Shown one piece after another: positions 1 to 4,847 of a stretch of 5,632 nucleotides of DNA. The notes beneath the pieces were generated by a model. It searched no databases. It saw only the letters and a list, made by a program, of their open reading frames with translations, and was not told the origin of the DNA. A program made the position numbers and the translations under genes. How positions within the stretch are numbered: the first letter of the stretch is position 1; the number at the start of each line of letters is the position of its first letter. Source of the DNA: an uncultured Actinomycetes bacterium (GTDB taxonomy: Bacteria > Actinomycetota > Actinomycetes > S36-B12); NCBI GenBank assembly GCA_937902285.1, contig CALGTB010000165.1:1-5632 (forward strand), in the 5' to 3' direction.

Positions 1-85
1 AGCCCTTCTCGAGGAGCTGCTGGGCCATGTACGAGCCGTCCTGGCCCGTGACGCCCGTGATGAACGCACGCTTTGCCTCGGACAA
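1..85 (-). CDS. gmd: GDP-mannose 4,6-dehydratase, N-terminal fragment (cut by window edge)
   Basis: Only the first 28 codons are visible; the gene runs off the left edge. They read (M)SEAKRAFITGVTGQDGSY and continue to about LLEKG. This is the start of a Rossmann-fold SDR with the glycine-rich G-x-x-G-x-x-G nucleotide-binding loop (residues 11-17). The exact string TGQDGSY is characteristic of GDP-mannose 4,6-dehydratases, which convert GDP-D-mannose to GDP-4-keto-6-deoxy-D-mannose in the cytosol, the precursor of GDP-L-fucose, GDP-D-rhamnose and related sugars. The start is TTG at 85-83: it places the beta1-loop at the usual distance from the N-terminus, and a GGAGG lies 4 nt upstream. The gene is divergent from the glycosyltransferase at 145, suggesting one nucleotide-sugar and polysaccharide locus. 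A related GDP-sugar SDR cannot be excluded from so short a piece. Confidence 0.85.
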   Translation of the reverse strand, partial: MSEAKRAFITGVTGQDGSYMAQQLLEKG

Positions 86-89
86 GATT

Positions 90-94
90 CCTCC
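90..94 (-). promoter_or_regulatory. Shine-Dalgarno that fixes the TTG start of gmd
   Basis: Read on the minus strand, GGAGG is followed by AATC and then TTG. No ATG or GTG in frame lies nearby, so this strong but slightly close ribosome-binding site decides the TTG start. It contrasts with the plus-strand genes at 145 and 1019, which have no Shine-Dalgarno. Confidence 0.7.
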
Positions 95-98
95 GACC

Positions 99-107
99 TG
101 TGGATAA
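99..107 (-). other. Perfect DnaA-box consensus in the gmd leader/promoter region
   Basis: On the minus strand the sequence is TTATCCACA, identical to the classical 9-mer DnaA box. It is single, about 14 bp upstream of the gmd start codon, and between the proposed -10 box and the Shine-Dalgarno. One box is not an origin. It could be a regulatory DnaA site for gmd or a chance match in an AT-richer intergenic stretch. Confidence 0.35.
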
Positions 108-117
108 CTTCGGCGAC

Positions 118-123
118 AGCCTA
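118..123 (-). promoter_or_regulatory. Candidate -10 box for gmd
   Basis: The minus strand reads TAGGCT (TANNNT). A transcript starting about 7 nt downstream would begin near position 111 and give a leader of about 25 nt containing the GGAGG site. No good -35 hexamer is evident at 16-18 bp. Support is only motif and position. Confidence 0.35.
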
Positions 124-132
124 CCGCCTCCC

Positions 133-138
133 TAGACT
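133..138 (+). promoter_or_regulatory. Candidate -10 box for a leaderless transcript of the GT2 gene at 145
   Basis: TAGACT matches the actinobacterial TANNNT -10 and is followed by 6 nt and then the GTG start, so transcription would begin at or next to the start codon. There is no purine-rich Shine-Dalgarno before the GTG, and the TAG within this box (133-135) is an in-frame stop, so no earlier start is possible. No clear -35 is seen. Confidence 0.5.
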
Positions 139-144
139 GCGATC

Positions 145-1008
145 GTGAGCGTCGTCGTGGCCGTGATCCCGTCGTACCGTCCGGATCCCACGTCGCTTCA
201 CGCCCTCGTCGACACCCTCATCGAGGCATCCCTGCCAGTGCTGGTCGCCGACGATGCGAGCCCCTGCACGTTCGACCGGGCGCTCGACGAGGCGGCCGCG
301 CACGGAGCAGCCCTCGTCCGGCACTCCGCCAACGCCGGCATCGCCCGCTCGCTCAACGCCGGTCTGACGTTCGCCGGTGAGGTCGGCGCCACGTGGCTGC
401 TGACCGTCGACCAGGATTCAACGCTCGCCGCCGACTATGTGGCTCGACTGCGCATGGGCGCCGACGAGGCCGTGGCCCGGATGGGTGAGCACGCGGTGGG
501 GGCGGTGGCGGCCGGATCGATCGACGATGCGAGCGGGCGGCTCGGCTACCCGTCCCGCGAGGTGTCGGGCCTGCCCGTCACGGAGGAGGTCATCCAGACC
601 GGCACCCTGTGGTCGGTGGCGGCCATGGACGCCATCGGCGGCTTCGACGAGAGGCTCGGCATCGACGGCGTCGATGCGGCGGCCTGCGTGCGGCTGCGGG
701 CGGCGGGCAGGCGCATCGTGCTCGTGCCCGGGCTGTCGGTCGGGCACCGGGTCGGCGACGGTCGACAGGTCTCCCTGCTGGGGCGCACGGTCCTCTCCAG
801 CGGCCACGGGCCCGAGCGGCGCACCACCATCGTGCGCAACCGGCTGCGGCTCGCGCCGGAGGAGTTCCGGCAGTCGCCGGTGCACGCCTTCCGCACGCTG
901 CGGCGCGTCGCCGTGAGCACCCTGCTCGCCGTGACCGTCGAGGACGACCGATGGGCCAAGGCGAAGGCGAGCGCCCGGGGCGCCCTTCCGCAGCGCCACG
1001 AGCGGTAG
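145..1008 (+). CDS. Family 2 glycosyltransferase, RfbF-like (putative rhamnosyltransferase)
   Basis: A 287-residue soluble GT-A fold enzyme, the usual size for the dTDP-rhamnosyltransferase RfbF-like branch of GT2. The N-terminal strand VVVAVIPSY (3-11) opens the nucleotide-binding fold, followed by ADDAS (35-39) and NAGIARSLNAG (63-73), matching the family's N-GIA-A-N-G block. The metal/donor signature is DQDS at 89-92, typical of this branch. The acceptor-side block is QTGTLWS (151-157), then GGFDERLGID (165-174). Where the family usually has D-x-E-W-C-x-R, this protein reads DAAACVR (177-183), so the acidic residue expected at 179 is alanine. The GTG start is the first possible after an in-frame TAG and looks leaderless. 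rmlA follows after 10 nt, consistent with transfer of a dTDP-linked sugar, probably L-rhamnose, to a polysaccharide. Acceptor and linkage cannot be told. Confidence 0.85.
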   Translation: MSVVVAVIPSYRPDPTSLHALVDTLIEASLPVLVADDASPCTFDRALDEAAAHGAALVRHSANAGIARSLNAGLTFAGEVGATWLLTVDQDSTLAADYVARLRMGADEAVARMGEHAVGAVAAGSIDDASGRLGYPSREVSGLPVTEEVIQTGTLWSVAAMDAIGGFDERLGIDGVDAAACVRLRAAGRRIVLVPGLSVGHRVGDGRQVSLLGRTVLSSGHGPERRTTIVRNRLRLAPEEFRQSPVHAFRTLRRVAVSTLLAVTVEDDRWAKAKASARGALPQRHER

Positions 1009-1011
1009 CCT
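1006..1011 (+). promoter_or_regulatory. Candidate -10 box for leaderless rmlA, overlapping the upstream stop codon
   Basis: TAGCCT (TANNNT) lies exactly 7 nt before the rmlA ATG. Its first three bases are the TAG stop codon of the preceding glycosyltransferase. There is no Shine-Dalgarno before the ATG. This repeats the layout seen before the GTG at 145. The -35 region is weak, so rmlA may also be expressed by read-through from the upstream gene. Confidence 0.45.
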
Positions 1012-1018
1012 TCGCCGA

Positions 1019-1882
1019 ATGAAGGGGATCATCCTCGCCGGTGGCACCGGGAGCCGGCTCTGGCCGATCACCAAGGGCGTGAGCAAGCAGCTGCTGCCGG
1101 TCTACGACAAGCCGATGGTCCACTACCCGCTGTCGACCCTCATGGCCGCCGGCCTGCGCGAGGTGCTCGTCATCACCACCCCCGAGGACTCCGAGTCGTT
1201 CTCGCGCCTGCTCGGCGACGGCTCGGCGTGGGGCATGCGCATCGACTACGCCGTGCAGCCGCGCCCCGAGGGCCTCGCGCAGGCCTTCCTCATCGCCGAG
1301 ACCTTCCTCGCCGGCGACCAGGCGGCCCTCATCCTCGGCGACAACCTCTTCTACGGCCGTGGCCTGGGGCGCCGGCTCGCGACCCTCACCGACCAGCAGG
1401 GCGCCCACGTGTTCGCGTACGAGGTCGCCGATCCCTCGGAGTACGGCGTCGTCGAGTTCGACGCCGACGGCGTGGCCCTCTCCGTCGAGGAGAAGCCGGC
1501 TCGTCCGCGCAGCAACTACGCCATCCCCGGGCTCTACTTCTACGACGAGACGGTGGTCGACGTCGCGAAGTCCATCCAGCCTTCTGCCCGGGGCGAGCTC
1601 GAGATCACCGCCGTCAACGACCACTACCTGCGGGCCGGCTCGCTCACCGTCACGGTCCTCGAGCGGGGCACGGCCTGGCTCGACACGGGAACCTTCCGAT
1701 CGCTGCAGGACGCCGGTGAGTTCGTGCGGGTCATGGAGGACCGCACCGGCACCAAGGTCGGCTGCGTCGAGGAGATCGCCTGGCGCAACGGCTGGGTCAC
1801 CACCGACGAGCTCGTCGCGCTGGCCCAGCCCCTGCTCAAGAGCGGCTACGGCGACTACCTCATCCGGCTAGCCAGCCGCTGA
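1019..1882 (+). CDS. rmlA: Glucose-1-phosphate thymidylyltransferase
   Basis: A 287-residue enzyme, the usual family length (about 290). It couples dTTP and glucose-1-phosphate to dTDP-glucose plus pyrophosphate, the first step to dTDP-L-rhamnose. Visible signatures in order: the nucleotide loop LAGGTGSRLWPIT (6-18) with K23 leading into LLPVYDKPM (25-33); QPRPEGLAQA (80-89); LGDN (106-109) with the metal-binding Asp108; VEEKP (156-160); the sugar-binding ELEITAVN (193-200); and WLDTGTF (220-226) with the second metal-binding Asp223. All catalytic residues I would look for are present. The ATG at 1019 puts the glycine-rich loop at the normal distance from the N-terminus. Only 10 nt separate it from the upstream glycosyltransferase. 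rmlB, rmlC and rmlD are not in the window. The 3' end overlaps the convergent HTH gene by 15 bp. Confidence 0.96.
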   Translation: MKGIILAGGTGSRLWPITKGVSKQLLPVYDKPMVHYPLSTLMAAGLREVLVITTPEDSESFSRLLGDGSAWGMRIDYAVQPRPEGLAQAFLIAETFLAGDQAALILGDNLFYGRGLGRRLATLTDQQGAHVFAYEVADPSEYGVVEFDADGVALSVEEKPARPRSNYAIPGLYFYDETVVDVAKSIQPSARGELEITAVNDHYLRAGSLTVTVLERGTAWLDTGTFRSLQDAGEFVRVMEDRTGTKVGCVEEIAWRNGWVTTDELVALAQPLLKSGYGDYLIRLASR

Positions 1883-2323
1883 TCTGTTCTGGAGTTCGAA
1901 CGAGCATCGCTCGATCCGCAGGAGCATCGCCGCTGACGGCGTCACCCTGCCTGTCGCGTACGTGCTCAGCCGGGAGGCCGAGGTGCCGATCTGCTCCGCG
2001 AACCGGCTGGCCGAAAGCCCGGAGTCGCCGATGGCCTGCGTGATCCGCCGGGCCACCTCGTCGCGATCACGGTCGTCGGCAGCCTGACGCGACTGGGCAA
2101 TGGCACGCCTGAACAGCGGGGAGGCACCGGGCAGCTCCTCGTAGGACAGGATGCGCTCGACCCTGCGCGACACCGGACCCCACGGTTCGCGGCGGAGCTC
2201 GGCGAGCACCGGCCGCCAGTCCGGCACCAGGCCGCGCTCGAGCACGGTCGCCAGTGCCTCGTATGGCCACGTCGACACTGCATCTCCCGGCGCGACGTCG
2301 ACGTTGCGGAAGGCGACGGTCAT
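1868..2323 (-). CDS. XRE-type helix-turn-helix protein, probable antitoxin/autoregulator
   Basis: A 151-residue protein. The C-terminal part (about 91-139) is an XRE/Cro-like HTH: GLSASRFAEQIGTSASRLS (102-120) is followed by TYATGRVTPSAAMLLRIER, matching the common helix 2-turn-helix 3 then G-R-x-T-P-S pattern of such antitoxin-like regulators. The N-terminal part (about 18-80), starting WPYEALATVLERG, with W20, W36 and W48, appears to be a small helical domain I cannot name; it may contact the partner. I chose the ATG at 2323 because it overlaps the partner's TGA as ATGA, a classic coupled start; an ATG 20 codons earlier would overlap by about 60 nt and adds an unconvincing Arg-rich tail. 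The likely role is binding the dyad at 3037-3052 and neutralising the upstream nucleotidyltransferase, inferred from context. Gene end TAG overlaps the rmlA tail. Confidence 0.8.
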   Translation of the reverse strand: MTVAFRNVDVAPGDAVSTWPYEALATVLERGLVPDWRPVLAELRREPWGPVSRRVERILSYEELPGASPLFRRAIAQSRQAADDRDRDEVARRITQAIGDSGLSASRFAEQIGTSASRLSTYATGRVTPSAAMLLRIERCSFELQNRSAAG

Positions 2324-3027
2324 GACGCACCGTCCGCCAGTCGGAGGGCGAGCTCCTGACACGCCTCGACGACATCGGTCCACTCATGCCACCGTGGAAC
2401 GAGTCCGCGATACCGGGCGAGTTCTCGGGTCACCTCGACGTCCCGAGGACGGGGCTCGGCGAGCGCGAGGACCAGCGAGGTGAGCACTGAGCCCTCCGTT
2501 CCCGAACGATCGACGTAGTAGTCATCGATACGGGAGAGCACGTCGACGGCTGTGTTCATCCCGAGATGCTCCACCAACGCGACGACATCCACGTAGTCGC
2601 GGACCTGATTGCGTTGCACCACGAGGTACGCCTTGACCCGCAGCGCCTCGGCGGCCGTGGGAGCGGTGACGGTGAGGCCCGGCGCCACCTCGACGATGAC
2701 GGTCTCCAGCGGTCGGGTCCGCCGCATCTGCCGCAGGCCGGCCTCCACTCCGTCAAGGGAGCCGAGGATGGTCATGGGCGGTCGCGAGGCCCGGACCGAG
2801 GTCGCCCATCCCTCGCTGGCCTCGACCGCATCGAGGACGTCGGCATAGCGGTCCGCCAGATCGACGAGAACGTGATCGTGGTCGAACGACTCGCGATGAC
2901 CGGCATGAAGGGCGGCGGCGGCCCCGCCCACCAGAACGGCGTCGGGGACGATCTGCTGCAGGTGGGCTGCCGAGGCGAGCACACGCCTCAAGGTCGCGCT
3001 CGCGTGGGGAGGAAGCGGGTCAGCCAT
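2320..3027 (-). CDS. AbiEii-like nucleotidyltransferase, putative type IV-like toxin
   Basis: A 235-residue protein with the signature of the DNA polymerase-beta-type nucleotidyltransferase fold found in AbiEii/MenT-like (DUF1814) proteins. The sequence VLVGGAAAALH (31-41) is followed by HRESFDHDH (44-52), giving hGG-x13-D-x-D with candidate metal-binding Asp49 and Asp51. Further on, VKAYLVVQRNQVRDYVDVVAL (131-151) supplies the Lys132 and Arg143-Asp144 type residues of the conserved K...R-D-hy-D-h block. Members characterised elsewhere transfer nucleotides to tRNA or other targets and act as toxins held by an HTH antitoxin. Here the substrate is unknown. The ATG at 3027 has no Shine-Dalgarno but lies 6 nt from a TAATTT box, suggesting a leaderless start. 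It is first in a two-gene operon, coupled to the HTH gene by ATGA. A metabolic or resistance nucleotidyltransferase is less likely. Confidence 0.8.
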   Translation of the reverse strand: MADPLPPHASATLRRVLASAAHLQQIVPDAVLVGGAAAALHAGHRESFDHDHVLVDLADRYADVLDAVEASEGWATSVRASRPPMTILGSLDGVEAGLRQMRRTRPLETVIVEVAPGLTVTAPTAAEALRVKAYLVVQRNQVRDYVDVVALVEHLGMNTAVDVLSRIDDYYVDRSGTEGSVLTSLVLALAEPRPRDVEVTRELARYRGLVPRWHEWTDVVEACQELALRLADGAS

Positions 3028-3033
3028 GCCATC

Positions 3034-3062
3034 AAATTATCACTTCCGATAACTTCGGCCAA
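3034..3062 (-). promoter_or_regulatory. Promoter of the nucleotidyltransferase-HTH operon
   Basis: On the minus strand TTGGCC (3062-3057) is followed after 17 bp by TAATTT (3039-3034), then 6 nt to the ATG at 3027. An overlapping GATAAT (3041-3036) is an alternative -10. The stretch is clearly AT-richer than its surroundings. Both options predict a very short or absent 5' leader. Confidence 0.5.
3037..3052. promoter_or_regulatory. Dyad operator TTATC-N6-GATAA over the promoter
   Basis: A perfect 5-bp inverted repeat, TTATC and GATAA, with a 6-bp spacer (16 bp in all), lies in the -35/-10 spacer and runs into the -10 box of the operon. Size and symmetry suit a dimeric XRE-type repressor, so it is the likely site for the operon's own HTH protein. 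Binding is inferred from position and symmetry. Confidence 0.55.
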
Positions 3063-3091
3063 GGCCCACGCTGCAGCAGAGGTGGGAGAAG

Positions 3092-3128
3092 CGTGCACTT
3101 TCGGCCCGAGAACGCCCAGAAGTGCACG
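3092..3128. repeat. Inverted repeat with 9-bp perfect arms in intergenic DNA
   Basis: CGTGCACTT (3092-3100) and AAGTGCACG (3120-3128) are perfect reverse complements around a 19-nt spacer. The arm core GTGCAC is itself palindromic. There is no T-run on either side, so a standard rho-independent terminator is not indicated. It may be a protein-binding site, a processing hairpin, or part of a dispersed intergenic repeat. Confidence 0.6.
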
Positions 3129-3132
3129 GTTG

Positions 3133-3147
3133 TCCCGTTCTACGGGA
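3133..3147 (-). terminator. Small hairpin just downstream of the GT4 stop, weak terminator candidate
   Basis: TCCCGT and ACGGGA form a 6-bp stem with a 3-nt loop, starting 8 nt after the GT4 TAG in the minus-strand transcript. No U-tract follows. Together with the larger inverted repeat downstream it may end or stabilise the glycosyltransferase mRNA, but a canonical intrinsic terminator is absent. Confidence 0.3.
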
Positions 3148-3155
3148 GAAGCGGA

Positions 3156-4847
3156 CTAGGGCTTGCGGCGGCGGCTGAGCTTGCGCAGCGGCGCGGTGGC
3201 CCGCCACGTCCGGCTCGACAGCACTGCTGACAGCGCTGCGGCATCGGCCGCCGCGGAGTCGGCCCCGACGGCACTGGTGGCCACCTCGGGCATCCGGGTG
3301 ACGAGTTCGAAGAACCCCACGAGGCGCTCGGCGAAGCCAGCCCAGGAGTGCCGGGCGATGGCCTCGCGCAGCGCGGCCACCCGGGCCTCGCGTGCCTGCG
3401 GGTCGGAGAGCAGCGCGACCAGGTCGGCGGCATGCTGGTCGGCCGACCACGTGGACGGCAGGCCGCGGAGGCCGGAGATCTCGCGCAGCGGGCCGAAGTC
3501 GGTGAACACGGTCGGCGTGCCGAGGGCGGCCGCCTCGTAGGGCACCAGCCCGAAGCCCTCGGCGCTCGTCGGGTAGAGCACCACCTCGGCGTTGGCCAGC
3601 AGCCACGCGCGGCTGGCCGACGACAGGTGGCCGACCGTGTGGACGCGGCCCCGCAGGTCGAGGTGACGGGTCACGAGGTCGTCCTCGTCGCGCTTCGAGC
3701 TGCTGCTCTTCACATGCAGGCCGGCAAGGACGAGCTCGCACGGCTGGCCGGCCTGGAGCGCCCGCTGCCAGACCCGGATCGCGAAGTCGCGGTTCTTGTG
3801 CTGGAAGTCGTTGCCGAGCACGGCCACGAAGCGCTTGCCTCCCAGCGCCTTCACGGTGTCCGCGAGGTCCTCGCCCGGCTCGTCGGGGGCCTGTGCGCTG
3901 GTGATGTGGTCGAGGCCGAGCGGCAGGGCGAGCACGCGCTCGGGCTCGAGACGCGGCACCTCGTCGAGCAGCCGCGCGGCGACGTCGGCGCTGATGGCGG
4001 TGATGCCGTCGACGCTGAGGGCGATGCGACGCTGCAGGGCGCGGTAGGCGTGCCACGCCTCCGGCGACCCGTGGTAGCGGGGGATGTCATAGGCGATGAG
4101 GTCGAGGTAGGTGGCCACGATCCGGGCGCCCAGCCGGCGAGCGTCGGCGATGTTGCTGCGGCCGTCGATCTGGTTCGGGTACCAGACCACGTCGGATCGC
4201 GGCGGCTGCTCGCCGGGTGGCACGACCCGCACCTTGGGATGCTCAGCCAGGTGGGCGGCGTAGCCGGGCAGCTCGCTGAGACCCACGAGGCGGATCTCCG
4301 TGACGACGTCCTGCAGCGACAGCCCCGCGATGGCCGCCGTGGTGAGCACCTGCGCGCCCGTCTCGTAGGGTCCGAGCCACGTGACGTCGATGGTGACCGT
4401 CAGGTGTCCCGCCTTGGGCCGGTACCGGCGCAGCGCGACGTGATGCGAGCTGCTCGGGTCGTCGGTCTCGCTGGCATCGACGTCGGAGACGGCGGCGAGG
4501 GGCTCGGCGCGCGCGACGTCGGTGCTGCCCGTCACCCACCAGTCGTGCCACAGTCCCCGCTCGGACGCGGCGCGCGCCCAGTCGGCCAGGGCCAGCGGGT
4601 CGTCGGGGTCGAGGGGGCCGACGAGGTCCTCGAGGTCGGCGGAGACGGCGATGAGCACGCCAGCCGGGGCCGCGGACCTCAGCCACTGGTCGGCGCCTGC
4701 CGGACCGGCCACGAGCGAGAGCGAGGCGATGCGCGGGTCGGAGTCGATGCGCTCGGTGAACTCGCTGAGACGGTCCATGGTGAGCAGCGCGGGATCCCCG
4801 ATGACGGTCAGGAGCCGGCCACGGCGGGACTTGATCGTCTCGGTCAC
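3156..4847 (-). CDS. Family 4 (GT-B) glycosyltransferase with extra N-terminal domain
   Basis: A 563-residue protein, clearly longer than a single GT4 enzyme (about 350-420). Residues about 10-140 form an extra N-terminal domain beginning LLTVIGDPALLTMDRLSEF, which I cannot assign. The GT-B N-domain starts at about 148 (HLTVTIDVTWLGPYETGAQV). The C-domain shows LGNDFQHKNRDFA (344-356), a variant of the nucleotide-sugar hinge strand, and SAEGFGLVPYEAAALGTP (428-445), which holds the E-x7-E pair (Glu430, Glu438) typical of retaining GT4 enzymes. The tail SSRTWRATAPLRKLSRRRKP (544-563) is basic and resembles the W-R-x-T-x-P-L-R endings often seen on polysaccharide glycosyltransferases. The start is GTG at 4847, overlapping the upstream TGA as GTGA with GAGG 4 nt before it; an in-frame ATG at 5018 would add 57 residues with no domain, lying inside the upstream gene. 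It likely adds a sugar to the cluster's glycan at the inner membrane face. Confidence 0.88.
   Translation of the reverse strand: MTETIKSRRGRLLTVIGDPALLTMDRLSEFTERIDSDPRIASLSLVAGPAGADQWLRSAAPAGVLIAVSADLEDLVGPLDPDDPLALADWARAASERGLWHDWWVTGSTDVARAEPLAAVSDVDASETDDPSSSHHVALRRYRPKAGHLTVTIDVTWLGPYETGAQVLTTAAIAGLSLQDVVTEIRLVGLSELPGYAAHLAEHPKVRVVPPGEQPPRSDVVWYPNQIDGRSNIADARRLGARIVATYLDLIAYDIPRYHGSPEAWHAYRALQRRIALSVDGITAISADVAARLLDEVPRLEPERVLALPLGLDHITSAQAPDEPGEDLADTVKALGGKRFVAVLGNDFQHKNRDFAIRVWQRALQAGQPCELVLAGLHVKSSSSKRDEDDLVTRHLDLRGRVHTVGHLSSASRAWLLANAEVVLYPTSAEGFGLVPYEAAALGTPTVFTDFGPLREISGLRGLPSTWSADQHAADLVALLSDPQAREARVAALREAIARHSWAGFAERLVGFFELVTRMPEVATSAVGADSAAADAAALSAVLSSRTWRATAPLRKLSRRRKP

Larger units (their letters stand above)
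3084..3153 (+). repeat. 10-bp direct repeat pair GGGAGAAGCG
   Basis: GGGAGAAGCG occurs at 3084-3093 and again at 3144-3153, in the same orientation, 60 bp apart. The pair brackets the inverted repeat 3092-3128 and the hairpin 3133-3147, giving this intergenic stretch the look of a compact bounded element rather than random spacer. Confidence 0.6.

Noticed and set aside
590..1624. Open frame of 344 codons on the minus strand opposite the GT2 gene and rmlA
   Set aside because: It spans two well-supported genes in antisense, and its C-terminal part is Arg/Ala/Pro-rich without motifs.
1901..1913. CGAGC-ATC-GCTCG hairpin after rmlA as a terminator
   Set aside because: The stem is only 5 bp with no following T-run, and it lies inside the HTH coding sequence, so it is most likely incidental.
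1902..1930. Direct repeat GAGCATCGC, two copies 20 bp apart
   Set aside because: Both copies lie in the coding end of the HTH gene and are explained by GC-rich codon use.
2324..2383. N-terminal extension of the HTH gene to an ATG at 2383
   Set aside because: It would overlap the nucleotidyltransferase by about 60 nt and adds an Arg-rich segment without similarity. The ATGA coupling at 2320-2323 is the better start.
2566..3159. Open frame of 197 codons on the plus strand opposite the nucleotidyltransferase
   Set aside because: No domain signature, and it crosses the repeat-rich intergenic region and promoter. The minus-strand frame has catalytic motifs.
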